A stretch of 64,000 nucleotides of DNA, taken from Novosphingobium colocasiae (lineage in GTDB: Bacteria; Pseudomonadota; Alphaproteobacteria; Sphingomonadales; Sphingomonadaceae). Where the stretch lies: positions 1 through 64,000 of the forward strand of contig NZ_BMZA01000010.1 of assembly GCF_014652555.1 (NCBI RefSeq). The letters run 5' to 3'. The notes beneath the pieces are model-generated. The model searched no databases. It was not told the origin of the DNA and saw only the letters and a list, made by a program, of their open reading frames with translations. Positions 37,539-47,746 of the stretch are shown here, piece by piece. The position numbers were made by a program, and so were the translations under genes. Each line of letters starts with the position of its first letter. Position 1 is the first letter of the stretch.

Positions 37539-37615
37539 GGGATCCGGCGCAGTTGAAACGAGTTCCCCAAGGCTGGCCTATGTACCTTAATGGCGGGGCT
37601 GTAGGAAAATGGTTT
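37539..37615. repeat. 77-bp direct repeat, copy 1 (left of the toxin-antitoxin pair)
   Basis: gggatccggcgcagttgaaa opens a 77-bp segment that recurs at 38796-38872, with differences mainly in a 15-bp central part. Both end with tgtaggaaaatggttt. The copies are in the same orientation and flank the RES/Xre genes. Confidence 0.85.
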
Positions 37616-37639
37616 CAGCGTGCAGCCACCGCCGCCCGG

Positions 37640-38218
37640 TCATCTTGGCCGGGTGCTGGCGCGCCACGCGGCAAGGTCGATCAGCTCGCCGTGGTCTGCC
37701 GTGAGCGCCGAAATGCTCGCATGTTCGGTCAGGACGATCACATTGCTCGTCGGCCAGCGCGCGTTGGGAACGACGATGGCCTCGTATTCGTAAAAGAATG
37801 CAACCTCGCCGATCTGCTGGGTGGTGGGGTATTCACCGCCGCGCTGGACGTAGGAAAGCTGGCCATAGAGTTGCATGTTCACGCCCAATGCGGCGAGGCG
37901 GCCTTCCCCGGAAAGGTCCAGCACACGGGTCAGTTCCGCACTGATCCGATGGACGCGCTTTGCCGGTCTGGAGGGCGGGATCGGCTGGCCGCGCGCGGCA
38001 TGGAACCATGCCTCCGCCAACGCCCCGTCGCGCTCGCTGGATGTGTAGAGCACATCGAAACTGCCGTCGTCCCAACGCCCGCCCGATCGCCCGGCGCTCA
38101 GCGGATCACGGCCATCACTGACCACCCGCCACAGTCGCGCGTCCAGTGCAATCGGCGTTTCGCTCTCGATCGCATCCAGCAAAGCCTGCGGTCGGGGCAG
38201 GCGATAGTCCTGACTCAA
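37640..38218 (-). CDS. RES-domain toxin
   Basis: RES toxins act on NAD+ in several characterised systems. The 192-residue protein has the family Arg in LWRVV, GGRWDDGSFDVLYTSSE, ALAEAWFH and a Ser near the C-terminal half, matching the Arg-Glu-Ser pattern that names the domain. Its ATG overlaps the antitoxin stop by 4 bp, with the antitoxin gene first, the usual order for Xre-RES pairs. The pair is flanked by 77-bp direct repeats. Likely function: cell-cycle or growth arrest when the antitoxin is lost. Confidence 0.87.
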   Translation of the reverse strand: MSQDYRLPRPQALLDAIESETPIALDARLWRVVSDGRDPLSAGRSGGRWDDGSFDVLYTSSERDGALAEAWFHAARGQPIPPSRPAKRVHRISAELTRVLDLSGEGRLAALGVNMQLYGQLSYVQRGGEYPTTQQIGEVAFFYEYEAIVVPNARWPTSNVIVLTEHASISALTADHGELIDLAAWRASTRPR

Positions 38219-38655
38219 AGATAGGCCTCGGCATCGAGGCGATCGAGGATCGCGATGACCTCGGCCGTGCGATCGTTGACGATCAGATCGATCGCCCGCT
38301 GCCCGTCAAGCTGCGGATGCTCCGAATAGAGCCAGATGCGCACTTCCTCGGGCGTGTAATACTCATCCAGGCGGCTCACCACATAGTGAAGCCGCGCCAG
38401 CAAAAGCTGCACCTCGGGCCTGGGCGCATGCGAACCGGCTTTCCAGCGGTGGACGGTTGCCGAAGAGACATCGGCGAAATTGGCAATGTCGGTTCCCTTC
38501 AGGCCGCCATCGTCCTGCAACCTGTCGATGAACCGGGAAACGGCATTCATGCTGTCATGACCTTCCACACGCATGCGCTCCGCAAGATGTCCTGCCCCAG
38601 TCGCGCTGCGGCGCGCGCCAAAAGAAAGCACACTTGCTGTATCCATCACTATCAT
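38215..38655 (-). CDS. Xre/MbcA/ParS-type antitoxin
   Basis: Cognate antitoxin of the RES toxin. The 146-residue protein has an N-terminal helix-turn-helix (about residues 50-75, GTDIANFADVSSATVHRWK) and the C-terminal toxin-binding domain with EEVRIWLYSEHPQLDGQRAI and TAEVIAILDRLDAEAYL, the shape found in Xre/ParS/MbcA proteins. It is expected to bind its own promoter. Alternative starts at Met4 or at MNAVSRF (about residue 36) exist; the HTH lies downstream of all of them. It overlaps the toxin gene by 4 bp. Confidence 0.87.
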   Translation of the reverse strand: MIVMDTASVLSFGARRSATGAGHLAERMRVEGHDSMNAVSRFIDRLQDDGGLKGTDIANFADVSSATVHRWKAGSHAPRPEVQLLLARLHYVVSRLDEYYTPEEVRIWLYSEHPQLDGQRAIDLIVNDRTAEVIAILDRLDAEAYL

Positions 38656-38795
38656 ATCGTTTTCACGACTGCCAGTCGGTGAAAACCAGTTGCATCACAG
38701 CCGAATGGAAAGCGGGCGGCTGCGCAAATGCATGGACCTCGTTCCCCATCCTCCCCCTGCGGGGAAGGGGGACCATCCGCAGCGCGGATGGTGGA

Positions 38796-38872
38796 GGGAT
38801 CCGGCGCAGTTGAAACGAATTCCCCAAGGCTGGCCTATGTGCCGCGATGGCGCGGGTGTAGGAAAATGGTTT
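38796..38872. repeat. 77-bp direct repeat, copy 2 (right of the toxin-antitoxin pair)
   Basis: Same length and orientation as copy 1 at 37539-37615. The repeats lie about 1.26 kb apart and bound a segment that contains only the RES and Xre genes. Confidence 0.85.
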
Positions 38873-38892
38873 GTGCGGCAAGGGTTGGAGAC

Positions 38893-38965
38893 GGCCCACC
38901 CCGCTGCGACTAAGGCCTGCGGCCCAAGTCTCGCGCCCCTCCCGCGAGCGGGAGGGGAAAACAGC
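38893..38965 (+). repeat. DUF559-linked repeat, copy A
   Basis: A cccaccccgctgcgactaag block, a ggcccaagtctcgcgcccct block and a cccgcgagcgggagggg hairpin. A nearly identical copy C is at 39483-39555, and an inverted copy B at 38991-39058. Confidence 0.8.
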
Positions 38966-38990
38966 ACTTCGCTGTGCCGTGGCGCTGGCA

Positions 38991-39058
38991 CCCCCTCCCG
39001 CCTGCGGGAGGGGAGCGAGACTTGCGGGCTTGCCCGCTAGTCGCAGCGGGGTGGGCCA
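38991..39058 (-). repeat. DUF559-linked repeat, copy B (inverted)
   Basis: Inverted relative to copies A and C. It overlaps the 3' end of the DUF559 gene and provides its last codons and TAG stop. Confidence 0.8.
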
Positions 39059-39417
39059 TCCCGAGCCCCCCGCAAAACCGAAATCTCAGCCGAAACCGCC
39101 GCTAGCACCATCTCCATTTCCCGCAAGACCGCAGCGTTCGGAAACCGCAGCACCCGCAAGCCTTGTTCCGCCATCCAGCGATCGCGCGCCAGATCGTATT
39201 CGGGGCGCGCATTGTGGGAAAACCCGTCCAGTTCGATAACAAGGCCCAACTCGCGACAGAGAAAGTCCGCGAAATACGGGCCAACCGGCATCTGCCGGCT
39301 GAACTTCGCCCCCATCTGCCCTCGCGCGAGATACCGCCAGAGCATCCGCTCAGCGGGCGTAGCCGCATTGCGCAACTGGCGCGCGCGCTGCGTATGGCGG
39401 GGTTTGAAATCGGGCAC
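39037..39417 (-). CDS. DUF559 domain protein (Vsr-like endonuclease fold)
   Basis: The 126-residue protein matches DUF559: MPDFKPRHTQRARQLRNAAT, PAERMLWRYLARGQMGAKFS, FADFLCRELGLVIELDG, then YDLARDRWMAEQGLRVLRF and a C-terminal helix. The domain belongs to the restriction endonuclease-like/Vsr superfamily, with Asp in FADF and Glu in IELDG as likely metal ligands. Activity is unproven for most members. The final residues GARDGPPRCD and the stop are from the inverted repeat copy B, so the native C-terminus may have been replaced. It is surrounded by three repeat copies. Confidence 0.85.
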   Translation of the reverse strand: MPDFKPRHTQRARQLRNAATPAERMLWRYLARGQMGAKFSRQMPVGPYFADFLCRELGLVIELDGFSHNARPEYDLARDRWMAEQGLRVLRFPNAAVLREMEMVLAAVSAEISVLRGARDGPPRCD

Positions 39418-39482
39418 CGGCGTAGGCTGTGGTGCGTCGCCGAATATGGGGAGTTAAAAAGTTGTCAGCCGAGGGCAGGGGC

Positions 39483-39555
39483 GGCCCACCCCGCTGCGAC
39501 TAAGGCCTACGGCCCAAGTCTCGTGCCCCTCCCGCGAGCGGGAGGGGAGAATAGC
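39483..39555 (+). repeat. DUF559-linked repeat, copy C
   Basis: Nearly identical to copy A (38893-38965) and in direct orientation, so the DUF559 gene lies between directly repeated copies 590 bp apart. The following 80 bp to the HNH-type gene end is AT-rich and empty. Confidence 0.8.
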
Positions 39556-39639
39556 GCCCGATTTCGCGGTAGCAATAGCACTGGAAATCACTATGGAAGC
39601 GCATGTTATTATTATTGATGCAGCATCTATCCGATTATG

Positions 39640-40458
39640 TTAACTTCTTGAGAAGAGAGGTTGCATGACTTCGAAATAATAAGCGTCTCTAAGCCGAATC
39701 CATTCGTAAGACTTGTCGTGGATTATTGGCATAGTGGCCCAATCTAACGGTGGTTGACCCCACGGGTGAATAGGAAACACCGCCAAATCAACTGAATAAG
39801 GGATTAGGTCGGGTAAGAGCTTGGCATTTGGAGCATTGATACAGTGGAGGATCAATTGATCCAGTACGATGGTGGTGACTGCCAGGTTTGTCTCGACCAC
39901 GTCGGGGGCAGTCGCATCGGTTCCCAGGATAACGGTGCCGGGGCGGTTTGAATACGTAATCCTATGGAATCCCGAACCCCGACCGAGCCACATCAGCCAT
40001 CCAGGGGGCACCGCAAGATTTCTACGTATAAAATTTCGATCATTCACTGTGACTCCACCAGATTTCGGGAAGCTCATCGCTACAACTGACGTGGTCATGG
40101 CCAGCCATACCGATATTCGTTCCGCATGTTGTGCCGAAAACTTCGTCCAGTCTCCATTAATCAAAGGGGAGAGAATCGGAATTAACTCATCCTGTAGATC
40201 CTTCATCCAGCCTGTGTTGCAGATTTCACAGACCATGAGGAGTTGTCTCGTCCCCAAGTTTCCGCCACGTGTTTTAACGAATCGCTGAAATGTCGGTTTG
40301 GATTCATTTTTGATGTAAAGTGTCGCAACATGAGTATGGTTTTCGCTCACCCGAGGAATTATATTACGTAACCAGTTCGGGACTACATGTTCGCGGGTCA
40401 TGTTTTTTCTCGAGCCGCAAAATATACAGCGGCGTGCGTGAGGGGAAGTCGCGGTCAT
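39640..40458 (-). CDS. HNH-type nuclease-like protein, AT-richer
   Basis: The 272-residue protein has an N-terminal CIFCGSRKNMTREHVVPNWL and later LLMVCEICNTGWMKDLQDEL. The two CxxC pairs with EHVxPxW and CNxGWM resemble HNH/zinc-finger nuclease folds found in defence or mobile contexts. The C-terminal two thirds are not recognised. Its base composition is markedly less GC-rich than the genes around it, a sign of recent transfer. It directly precedes the ribosomal operon but reads away from it. Nuclease activity is inferred only from the motifs. Confidence 0.6.
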   Translation of the reverse strand: MTATSPHARRCIFCGSRKNMTREHVVPNWLRNIIPRVSENHTHVATLYIKNESKPTFQRFVKTRGGNLGTRQLLMVCEICNTGWMKDLQDELIPILSPLINGDWTKFSAQHAERISVWLAMTTSVVAMSFPKSGGVTVNDRNFIRRNLAVPPGWLMWLGRGSGFHRITYSNRPGTVILGTDATAPDVVETNLAVTTIVLDQLILHCINAPNAKLLPDLIPYSVDLAVFPIHPWGQPPLDWATMPIIHDKSYEWIRLRDAYYFEVMQPLFSRS

Positions 40459-40902
40459 GATATTTTCAAAGCGTCACGAAACTCTGCTGGAGTCAATATT
40501 GTGGCTGCAGAAATATCACAGTTTGCTAGCGCGCCTCGGAACGGCAGGTCTCAATGCCCCCCAACCTTGACCCCACCCCCCAAACCCGCTAACGGCGCGC
40601 ATCCCTTCGGGCCCCGCCCGGAAGGCACAACATAGAGCTGAACGCTGCCGCTTCCCGCCTTTATGGCGGAAAACGGCAGAGTAATCCGTGGGTTGGTCCA
40701 TCGGGTGGAGTGTTCTTCGGCTCACGCTGCATGGCCCCGGCGGTCCTTTCGGACGCCGCTTCGGCCTTGCCCTTTGCGTGATTCGCGGCATCTTCCTTTC
40801 GAGAAACCTGCTCCCGGACCCGGTTTGAACCGGGGTGCGACGGGTACCGGCCGATGCCTTCGGCCCGCATCCATCGCACTCCCATTTGAAGAGAAGAGCC
40901 AG
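40459..40902. promoter_or_regulatory. Leader and promoter region of the str operon
   Basis: This 444-bp region should hold the promoter driving rpsL. A weak candidate is TTGACC (40567-40572), 17 bp, TAACGG (40590-40595). A small hairpin (cccggtttgaaccggg, 40818-40833) lies closer to rpsL. No coding sequence with family features is present. The left end is AT-richer and belongs with the HNH-type gene. Confidence 0.35.
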
Positions 40903-41274
40903 ATGCCCACTATCAACCAGCTTGTCCGCAAGGGCCGCGAGCCGCAGAAGGCCAAGAGCAAGGTCCCGGCGATGGAGCAGAACCCGCAAAAGCGCGGCGT
41001 CTGCACCCGCGTCTACACCACCACCCCGAAGAAGCCGAACTCGGCGCTGCGCAAGGTGGCCAAGATCCGCCTGACCAACAGCCGCGAAGTCATCTCGTAC
41101 ATCCCCGGCGAAGGCCACAACCTGCAGGAGCACTCGGTCGTGCTGATCCGCGGCGGCCGCGTGCGCGACCTTCCCGGCGTGCGCTACCACATCCTGCGCG
41201 GCGTGCTCGACACGCAGGGCGTCAAGGACCGCAAGCAGTCCCGCTCGAAGTACGGCGCCAAGCGTCCGAAGTGA
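40903..41274 (+). CDS. rpsL: 30S ribosomal protein S12
   Basis: Decoding-centre protein of the small subunit. All 123 residues match S12: [33 protein letters not shown] and [20 protein letters not shown]. The streptomycin-relevant lysines in PKKPN and the [10 protein letters not shown] loop are of the wild-type form. The ATG at 40903 follows GAAGAGAAGAG. First gene of the str operon; a strong hairpin separates it from rpsG. Confidence 0.98.
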   Translation: MPTINQLVRKGREPQKAKSKVPAMEQNPQKRGVCTRVYTTTPKKPNSALRKVAKIRLTNSREVISYIPGEGHNLQEHSVVLIRGGRVRDLPGVRYHILRGVLDTQGVKDRKQSRSKYGAKRPK

Positions 41275-41322
41275 CCCGGGCCTAGCCGCATAGAGTCATT
41301 CTTCTCCCGCCTCACGGCGGGT

Positions 41323-41404
41323 GCGGCACCGGCCCTCTCCCCCACCCGACCACCCGACAGGGTAGTCTCATGGGTGGTCGGGTGGGGGAGAGGGCCGGTG
41401 CCGC
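41323..41404. other. Perfect 33-bp-arm hairpin between rpsL and rpsG
   Basis: Arms 41323-41355 (gcggcaccggccctctcccc, continuing) and 41372-41404 are exact reverse complements around a 16-nt loop (gacagggtagtctcat). It is flanked by smaller hairpins at 41306-41322 and 41409-41422. No T-tract follows, so simple termination is unlikely; RNA processing, attenuation or a mobile palindromic element are options. Confidence 0.9.
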
Positions 41405-41452
41405 GAGGCGCTCCCGGACGGGAGTGCCGCATTTCCGAAGGAAACAGCGAAA

Positions 41453-41923
41453 ATGTCACGTCGTCGTCGTCCCGAGAAGCGGGAAATCCTGCCTGATCCC
41501 AAGTTCGGGGATCAGACCCTGTCGAAGTTCATGAACAACCTCATGCTCGACGGCAAGAAGTCGGTCGCGGAATCGATCGTCTATGGCGCTCTCGATACCA
41601 TGCAGAGCCGCGCCAAGGCCGATCCGGTGCAGTTGTTCCACGATGCGCTGAACAATGTGAAGCCGCAGATCGAAGTGCGTTCGCGCCGCGTCGGCGGTGC
41701 GACGTACCAGGTGCCGGTCGAGGTTCGTCCCGAGCGCGCCCAGGCGCTGGCCATCCGCTGGCTGATCACGGCCGCGCGCAACCGTCCGGAAACGACGATG
41801 GCCGCGCGCCTGTCGGGCGAGCTGCTCGATGCCGCCAACAACCGCGGCAATGCCGTGAAGAAGCGCGAGGACACGCACCGCATGGCGGACGCGAACCGCG
41901 CCTTCTCGCACTACCGCTGGTAA
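41453..41923 (+). CDS. rpsG: 30S ribosomal protein S7
   Basis: Head-domain assembly protein of the small subunit. The 156 residues match S7: [34 protein letters not shown] and [20 protein letters not shown], ending AFSHYRW. ATG follows GAAGGAAACAG. The 178-bp gap after rpsL is longer than usual because of the hairpin. Confidence 0.98.
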   Translation: MSRRRRPEKREILPDPKFGDQTLSKFMNNLMLDGKKSVAESIVYGALDTMQSRAKADPVQLFHDALNNVKPQIEVRSRRVGGATYQVPVEVRPERAQALAIRWLITAARNRPETTMAARLSGELLDAANNRGNAVKKREDTHRMADANRAFSHYRW

Positions 41924-42056
41924 GGGGGTCTGTGTCGCCCGGGGGCTGTCGGTCGATCGGCGGTCATCCGGGCGTCACACTTCCAATTCAGGGGGCGAGG
42001 GCTTATCTCATGGCCGCTTCGCTCCCCACACCCTGAGCTCTCTAAGGATTTTCACC

Positions 42057-44150
<2,094 letters not shown>

Positions 44151-44274
44151 GCTGGCGGGTCGAAGGAGAAGCTTGCCTCCGGGCAGGAATGGTTCTAGGG
44201 GCGGCGCCTGCGATTCCGTGGGCCCCGCTCCGAAGCCTGCAGATTCACATTCAAGACGAAAGAAGGTTTGAAAG

Positions 44275-45465
44275 ATGGCCAAGGCAAAATTCGAGCGGAA
44301 CAAGCCGCACTGCAACATCGGCACCATCGGTCACGTTGACCATGGCAAGACCACGCTGACCGCTGCGATCACCAAGGTGATGGCCGAAGCTTTCGGCGGT
44401 GAAGCCGTTGACTTCGCCAACATCGACAAGGCTCCCGAAGAGCGCGAGCGCGGCATCACCATCTCGACCGCCCACGTCGAGTACGAGACCGAAGCCCGTC
44501 ACTACGCGCACGTCGACTGCCCGGGCCACGCTGACTACGTGAAGAACATGATCACCGGTGCCGCCCAGATGGACGGCGCGATCCTGGTCGTGAACGCCGC
44601 TGACGGCCCGATGCCGCAGACCCGCGAGCACATCCTGCTCGCTCGCCAGGTCGGCGTGCCGGCGCTGGTCGTCTACATGAACAAGGTTGACCAGGTCGAC
44701 GACGAAGAGCTGCTCGAGCTCGTCGAACTCGAAGTGCGTGAACTGCTGTCCTCGTATGACTTCCCGGGCGACGATATTCCGATCGTCAAGGGTTCGGCTC
44801 TGGCCGCTCTCGAAGGCCGTGACGACAACATTGGCAAGGAATCGATCCTTGAGCTGATGAAGGCGGTTGACGAGTTCATCCCGCAGCCCCCGCGTCCGAC
44901 CGACAAGCCCTTCCTGATGCCCGTCGAAGACGTGTTCTCGATCTCGGGTCGCGGCACCGTTGTGACCGGCCGTATCGAGACCGGCATCGTCAAGGTTGGC
45001 GACGAAGTCGAAGTGATCGGTATCCGCAACACGCAGAAAACCGTCGTCACCGGCGTCGAAATGTTCCGCAAGCTGCTCGACCAGGGTGAAGCCGGCGACA
45101 ACGTCGGCGCGCTGGTTCGTGGCCTGAAGCGTGAAGACGTGGAGCGTGGTCAGGTTCTCGCCAAGCCGGGCACCGTGACCCCGCACACCGAGTTCACCGC
45201 CGAAGTCTACGTGCTGTCGAAGGAAGAAGGCGGCCGTCACACGCCGTTCTTCGCCAACTATCGTCCGCAGTTCTATTTCCGCACCACCGACGTGACCGGC
45301 GAAGTGATCCTTCCCGAAGGCACCGAAATGGTCATGCCGGGCGACAACGTCTCGCTGTCGATCAAGCTGATCGCCCCGATCGCGATGGACGAAGGTCTGC
45401 GCTTCGCTATCCGCGAAGGCGGCCGCACCGTAGGTTCGGGCGTGGTTGCCTCGATCTCGAAGTAA
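44275..45465 (+). CDS. tuf: Elongation factor Tu
   Basis: GTPase that delivers aminoacyl-tRNA. The 396 residues include [14 protein letters not shown], the RGITIS switch, [12 protein letters not shown] and NKVDQVDD, then barrel domains II and III ending in [13 protein letters not shown]. Codon use is strongly biased, as expected for a highly expressed gene. A strong terminator follows within 35 bp, so the str unit ends here. Domain III is the relative of the small orphan protein at 30808-31149. Confidence 0.98.
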   Translation: MAKAKFERNKPHCNIGTIGHVDHGKTTLTAAITKVMAEAFGGEAVDFANIDKAPEERERGITISTAHVEYETEARHYAHVDCPGHADYVKNMITGAAQMDGAILVVNAADGPMPQTREHILLARQVGVPALVVYMNKVDQVDDEELLELVELEVRELLSSYDFPGDDIPIVKGSALAALEGRDDNIGKESILELMKAVDEFIPQPPRPTDKPFLMPVEDVFSISGRGTVVTGRIETGIVKVGDEVEVIGIRNTQKTVVTGVEMFRKLLDQGEAGDNVGALVRGLKREDVERGQVLAKPGTVTPHTEFTAEVYVLSKEEGGRHTPFFANYRPQFYFRTTDVTGEVILPEGTEMVMPGDNVSLSIKLIAPIAMDEGLRFAIREGGRTVGSGVVASISK

Positions 45466-45496
45466 GCTTCGCAGATCACGGGTAACACCGGACAAG

Positions 45497-45532
45497 AAAA
45501 GCCCGGTCTTCCGCAAGGGAGGCCGGGCTTTT
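45497..45532 (+). terminator. Intrinsic terminator after tuf
   Basis: aaaagcccgg and ccgggctttt form a perfect 10-bp outer stem with a further partly paired inner part, ending in TTTT. Its position 31 bp after the tuf stop marks the end of the str operon. Confidence 0.85.
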
Positions 45533-45557
45533 CGCATCAGGGGAGGAGAGCCGGAGA

Positions 45558-45902
45558 ATGGCGCGCAAATATTCCAAGCATGGTCCGCGCGAGGACCTCT
45601 ATCGCGATGACGAGGAGGAGCAGGCCGCGCCCAAGCCTGATTGCTGGCTGTGCGGGCGTCCTTGTGGGGAAGAGGTGGTCTGGCACCACCCGGTACCCAA
45701 GAGCCGGGGAGGGCGCGACACGGTGCCGATGCACCCGATCTGCCAGCAGACCATCATCGCCCACTTCACCAATTCGCAGTTGGAACGCTTCGGCATGGAC
45801 GCCAGCGGCTTGCTGGCCGATCCGGCGATTGAGAAGTTTGTCGCATGGGTCGCGAAGAAGGATCCCGACTTTTACGCACCCATCCCGAAGAAGCGGAAAT
45901 AG
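45558..45902 (+). CDS. HNH endonuclease-like protein
   Basis: The 114-residue protein carries CWLCGRPCG, then VWHHPVPKSRGGRDTVPMHP and ICQQTIIAHFTN, the pattern of a small HNH fold with a zinc-binding Cys pair and a HH..P active-site strand. Its AGGAGAG ribosome site is good. It lies after the tuf terminator and before rpsJ, where most bacteria have no gene, and probably needs its own promoter. A role in DNA repair or defence cannot be told from sequence. Confidence 0.82.
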   Translation: MARKYSKHGPREDLYRDDEEEQAAPKPDCWLCGRPCGEEVVWHHPVPKSRGGRDTVPMHPICQQTIIAHFTNSQLERFGMDASGLLADPAIEKFVAWVAKKDPDFYAPIPKKRK

Positions 45903-45909
45903 ACCGGTC

Positions 45910-46887
45910 TCAGCTTCGCAACCGGTGCGCGGCGCGGATCAGGTCGGGCTGCTCATCGTAGAAGGCGATGAGTTGCCGTGGCGTAATCCCGCATTCGCGG
46001 CGACGGCCATAAAAGAATGGTGCCGGTGCCGCATCCATCCCGCGCCGGTTGCCACAAAACCGATCGAGCCAGCGTAGCCACAGGAAGGGCAGGGTAGCAA
46101 AGCTACCGAGTTTCTCGTTCCGCAACAGTGACTGGGCGAGATAGCGTATCGCGTTGACCACACCCGTTCCGGGACCGGACGAAAAGCCCATCGCCTCGAC
46201 GTCGAAATCGCGGAACAGCCAGCGCAGACCACTCGCGGTGTATCGCGTGAAATCGTAGTTTTGCTCGACGATGGGCCACATGAACGCCACGTTGGCGAAA
46301 ACGAGACCGCCCGGGCGCAGCACCCGGTGCATCTCGGCCACGATCGCCATGGGATCAAGAGTGTGCTCAAGGACCGCCTGGACCCATACGGCGTCGATGC
46401 TGCCGTCCGCAAAGGGCAGTCTGTGCCCGTCCGCCACGACTGTCACCAACGGGCTGGCATAGACGTCGAGGGCGATGACGCGGACCCGTTGGTCCTGATA
46501 CAGTGCATCGGCCCCGCTGCCGACACGACCGCCGCCGATCACGAGTATGGTCGGATCGACGCGATCTCGCGTCAAGCTCTCGATCAGCCGTTGCGCAAAA
46601 TGGGGCGATGCATGATTGCAGCCGTGCAGGATGCGTGAAACGAGTGGGCTGCGCTCCCGCCGGTCAAGTGGGCTGGCACCGCCGGTCTCGATGATCGCCG
46701 CGCGATCGATGTAGCTGCGTTCAAAGTCAATGAGGACGGGTTTGCCGCCAAGGCTCGCGAATGGCTCGGCGTTCTGTGAACATTTGGGAGCCGTGCAACG
46801 CATGCTCTCGCGATCGATGGTGAGAGGCCCGTGACACGCGGGGCAAGCAAGCCGATCGATGATAAGGCGTGCATCTTCAACCAGCAT
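45910..46887 (-). CDS. SAM-dependent methyltransferase with Trm112-like zinc ribbon
   Basis: The 325-residue protein starts with a Trm112-like ribbon (LACPACHGPLTIDRESMRCT) and continues with a class I methyltransferase domain: ILVIGGGRVGSGAD, VVADGHRLPFADGSIDAVWV and EMHRVLRPGGLVFANV. The C-terminal part is basic. The substrate is unknown; sugars, lipids or small metabolites are all possible. It is antisense to the ribosomal genes and has an AGGAGG ribosome site just before its ATG at 46887. Its presence splits tuf from rpsJ. Confidence 0.85.
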   Translation of the reverse strand: MLVEDARLIIDRLACPACHGPLTIDRESMRCTAPKCSQNAEPFASLGGKPVLIDFERSYIDRAAIIETGGASPLDRRERSPLVSRILHGCNHASPHFAQRLIESLTRDRVDPTILVIGGGRVGSGADALYQDQRVRVIALDVYASPLVTVVADGHRLPFADGSIDAVWVQAVLEHTLDPMAIVAEMHRVLRPGGLVFANVAFMWPIVEQNYDFTRYTASGLRWLFRDFDVEAMGFSSGPGTGVVNAIRYLAQSLLRNEKLGSFATLPFLWLRWLDRFCGNRRGMDAAPAPFFYGRRRECGITPRQLIAFYDEQPDLIRAAHRLRS

Positions 46888-47142
46888 GGAGCCTCCTTCG
46901 CTCTTGCTGGAGCAGGTCCTTTGCTCGTGATTTGCCCAATTTTTTCATTTTATTGCTTCAGTGCGCCCGATAACCGACGCACCAATCCTGCCGCCGTTCC
47001 GGCCACCTCAAGCCGTGCGGGCCATATCCTCCGAGAATGTCGCAAATCAGCGCTTGCGCGAATCCCGATGCCGATGTAGGGGCGCGCTTCGAATTTGTTT
47101 GGGGCGTATGCCCTTTGGCTCTTTCTCATCGGTAGCAGGTAC

Positions 47143-47454
47143 ATGGAAGCTCAGAACATCCGCATCCGCCTCAAGGCGTTCGACCACCGCGTTCTCGATC
47201 AGGCAACGGGTGAAATTGCGGATACCGCACGCCGCACCGGCGCTCTGATCCGTGGCCCCATCCCGCTGCCGACGAAGATTGAAAAGTTCTGCGTCAACCG
47301 TGGACCGCACATCGACAAGAAGTCGCGTGAGCAGTTCGAAGTGCGCACCTACAAGCGTCTGCTGGACATCGTTCAGCCCAACGCCGCGACCGTCGATGCG
47401 CTGATGAAGCTCGATCTGGCTGCCGGCGTGAATGTCGAGATCAAGCTGGCGTAA
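47143..47454 (+). CDS. rpsJ: 30S ribosomal protein S10
   Basis: Small-subunit head protein, also the NusE partner in transcription antitermination. The 103 residues match S10: [32 protein letters not shown] and [16 protein letters not shown]. The ATG at 47143 gives the family N-terminus; an in-frame codon at 47095 would add 16 non-conserved residues. First gene of the S10 operon, whose promoter must lie in the 255-bp gap before it. Confidence 0.98.
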   Translation: MEAQNIRIRLKAFDHRVLDQATGEIADTARRTGALIRGPIPLPTKIEKFCVNRGPHIDKKSREQFEVRTYKRLLDIVQPNAATVDALMKLDLAAGVNVEIKLA

Positions 47455-47746
47455 GCCTGCCAGTCTCAGGCGCAAAATTTCGGACTTCGGTCCACATCCT
47501 TTCCGATCCCAAGGATCGGCTTGAACGAGGGAAACCTCGCGAGAGACAGAGCCCCCGGCACCAACGCCGCCGGTGGACACAAGGGATACCTCTGGGGCTT
47601 GCTCCAGGAATGCGTCCCCCGTCTCGCTTCCGCCGCCCATATGGGCGGGCAGGGAGCACCCAGCCCGGACGGGGGCCACGCATCGCACCAGGGCTGGACA
47701 CGCCTGCGGGGATGGTCCCTGTTGGCCTCTGTGAGGAGTTTTGGTC
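47455..47746 (+). promoter_or_regulatory. Structured spacer before rplC
   Basis: A 292-bp non-coding gap where S10 operons usually have a short one. It contains a long-range stem (tgcgtcccccgtc 47611-47623 with gacgggggccacgca 47668-47682, two bulged bases) enclosing a perfect 16-bp palindrome (ccgcccatatgggcgg, 47633-47648), plus a small ctgg/ccag hairpin at 47592-47607. Autoregulation by a ribosomal protein is an inference from the position and folding. GTGAGGAG precedes the rplC start. Confidence 0.5.

Larger units (their letters stand above)
38656..39036. other. Repeat-filled region between the antitoxin and DUF559 genes
   Basis: This 381-bp gap is almost entirely repeats: a short palindrome (38745-38795), the second 77-bp direct repeat (38796-38872), and copies A and B of the DUF559-linked element. 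The promoter of the antitoxin operon should lie at 38656-38740. No gene is seen. Confidence 0.6.

Noticed and set aside
37325..39555. Possible CRISPR array
   Set aside because: Repeats here are unequal in length, partly inverted and separated by genes; there is no regular repeat-spacer series.
40811..40840. Possible tRNA T-arm (cccggtttgaaccggg)
   Set aside because: Only a simple hairpin; no matching acceptor, D or anticodon arms are found around it.
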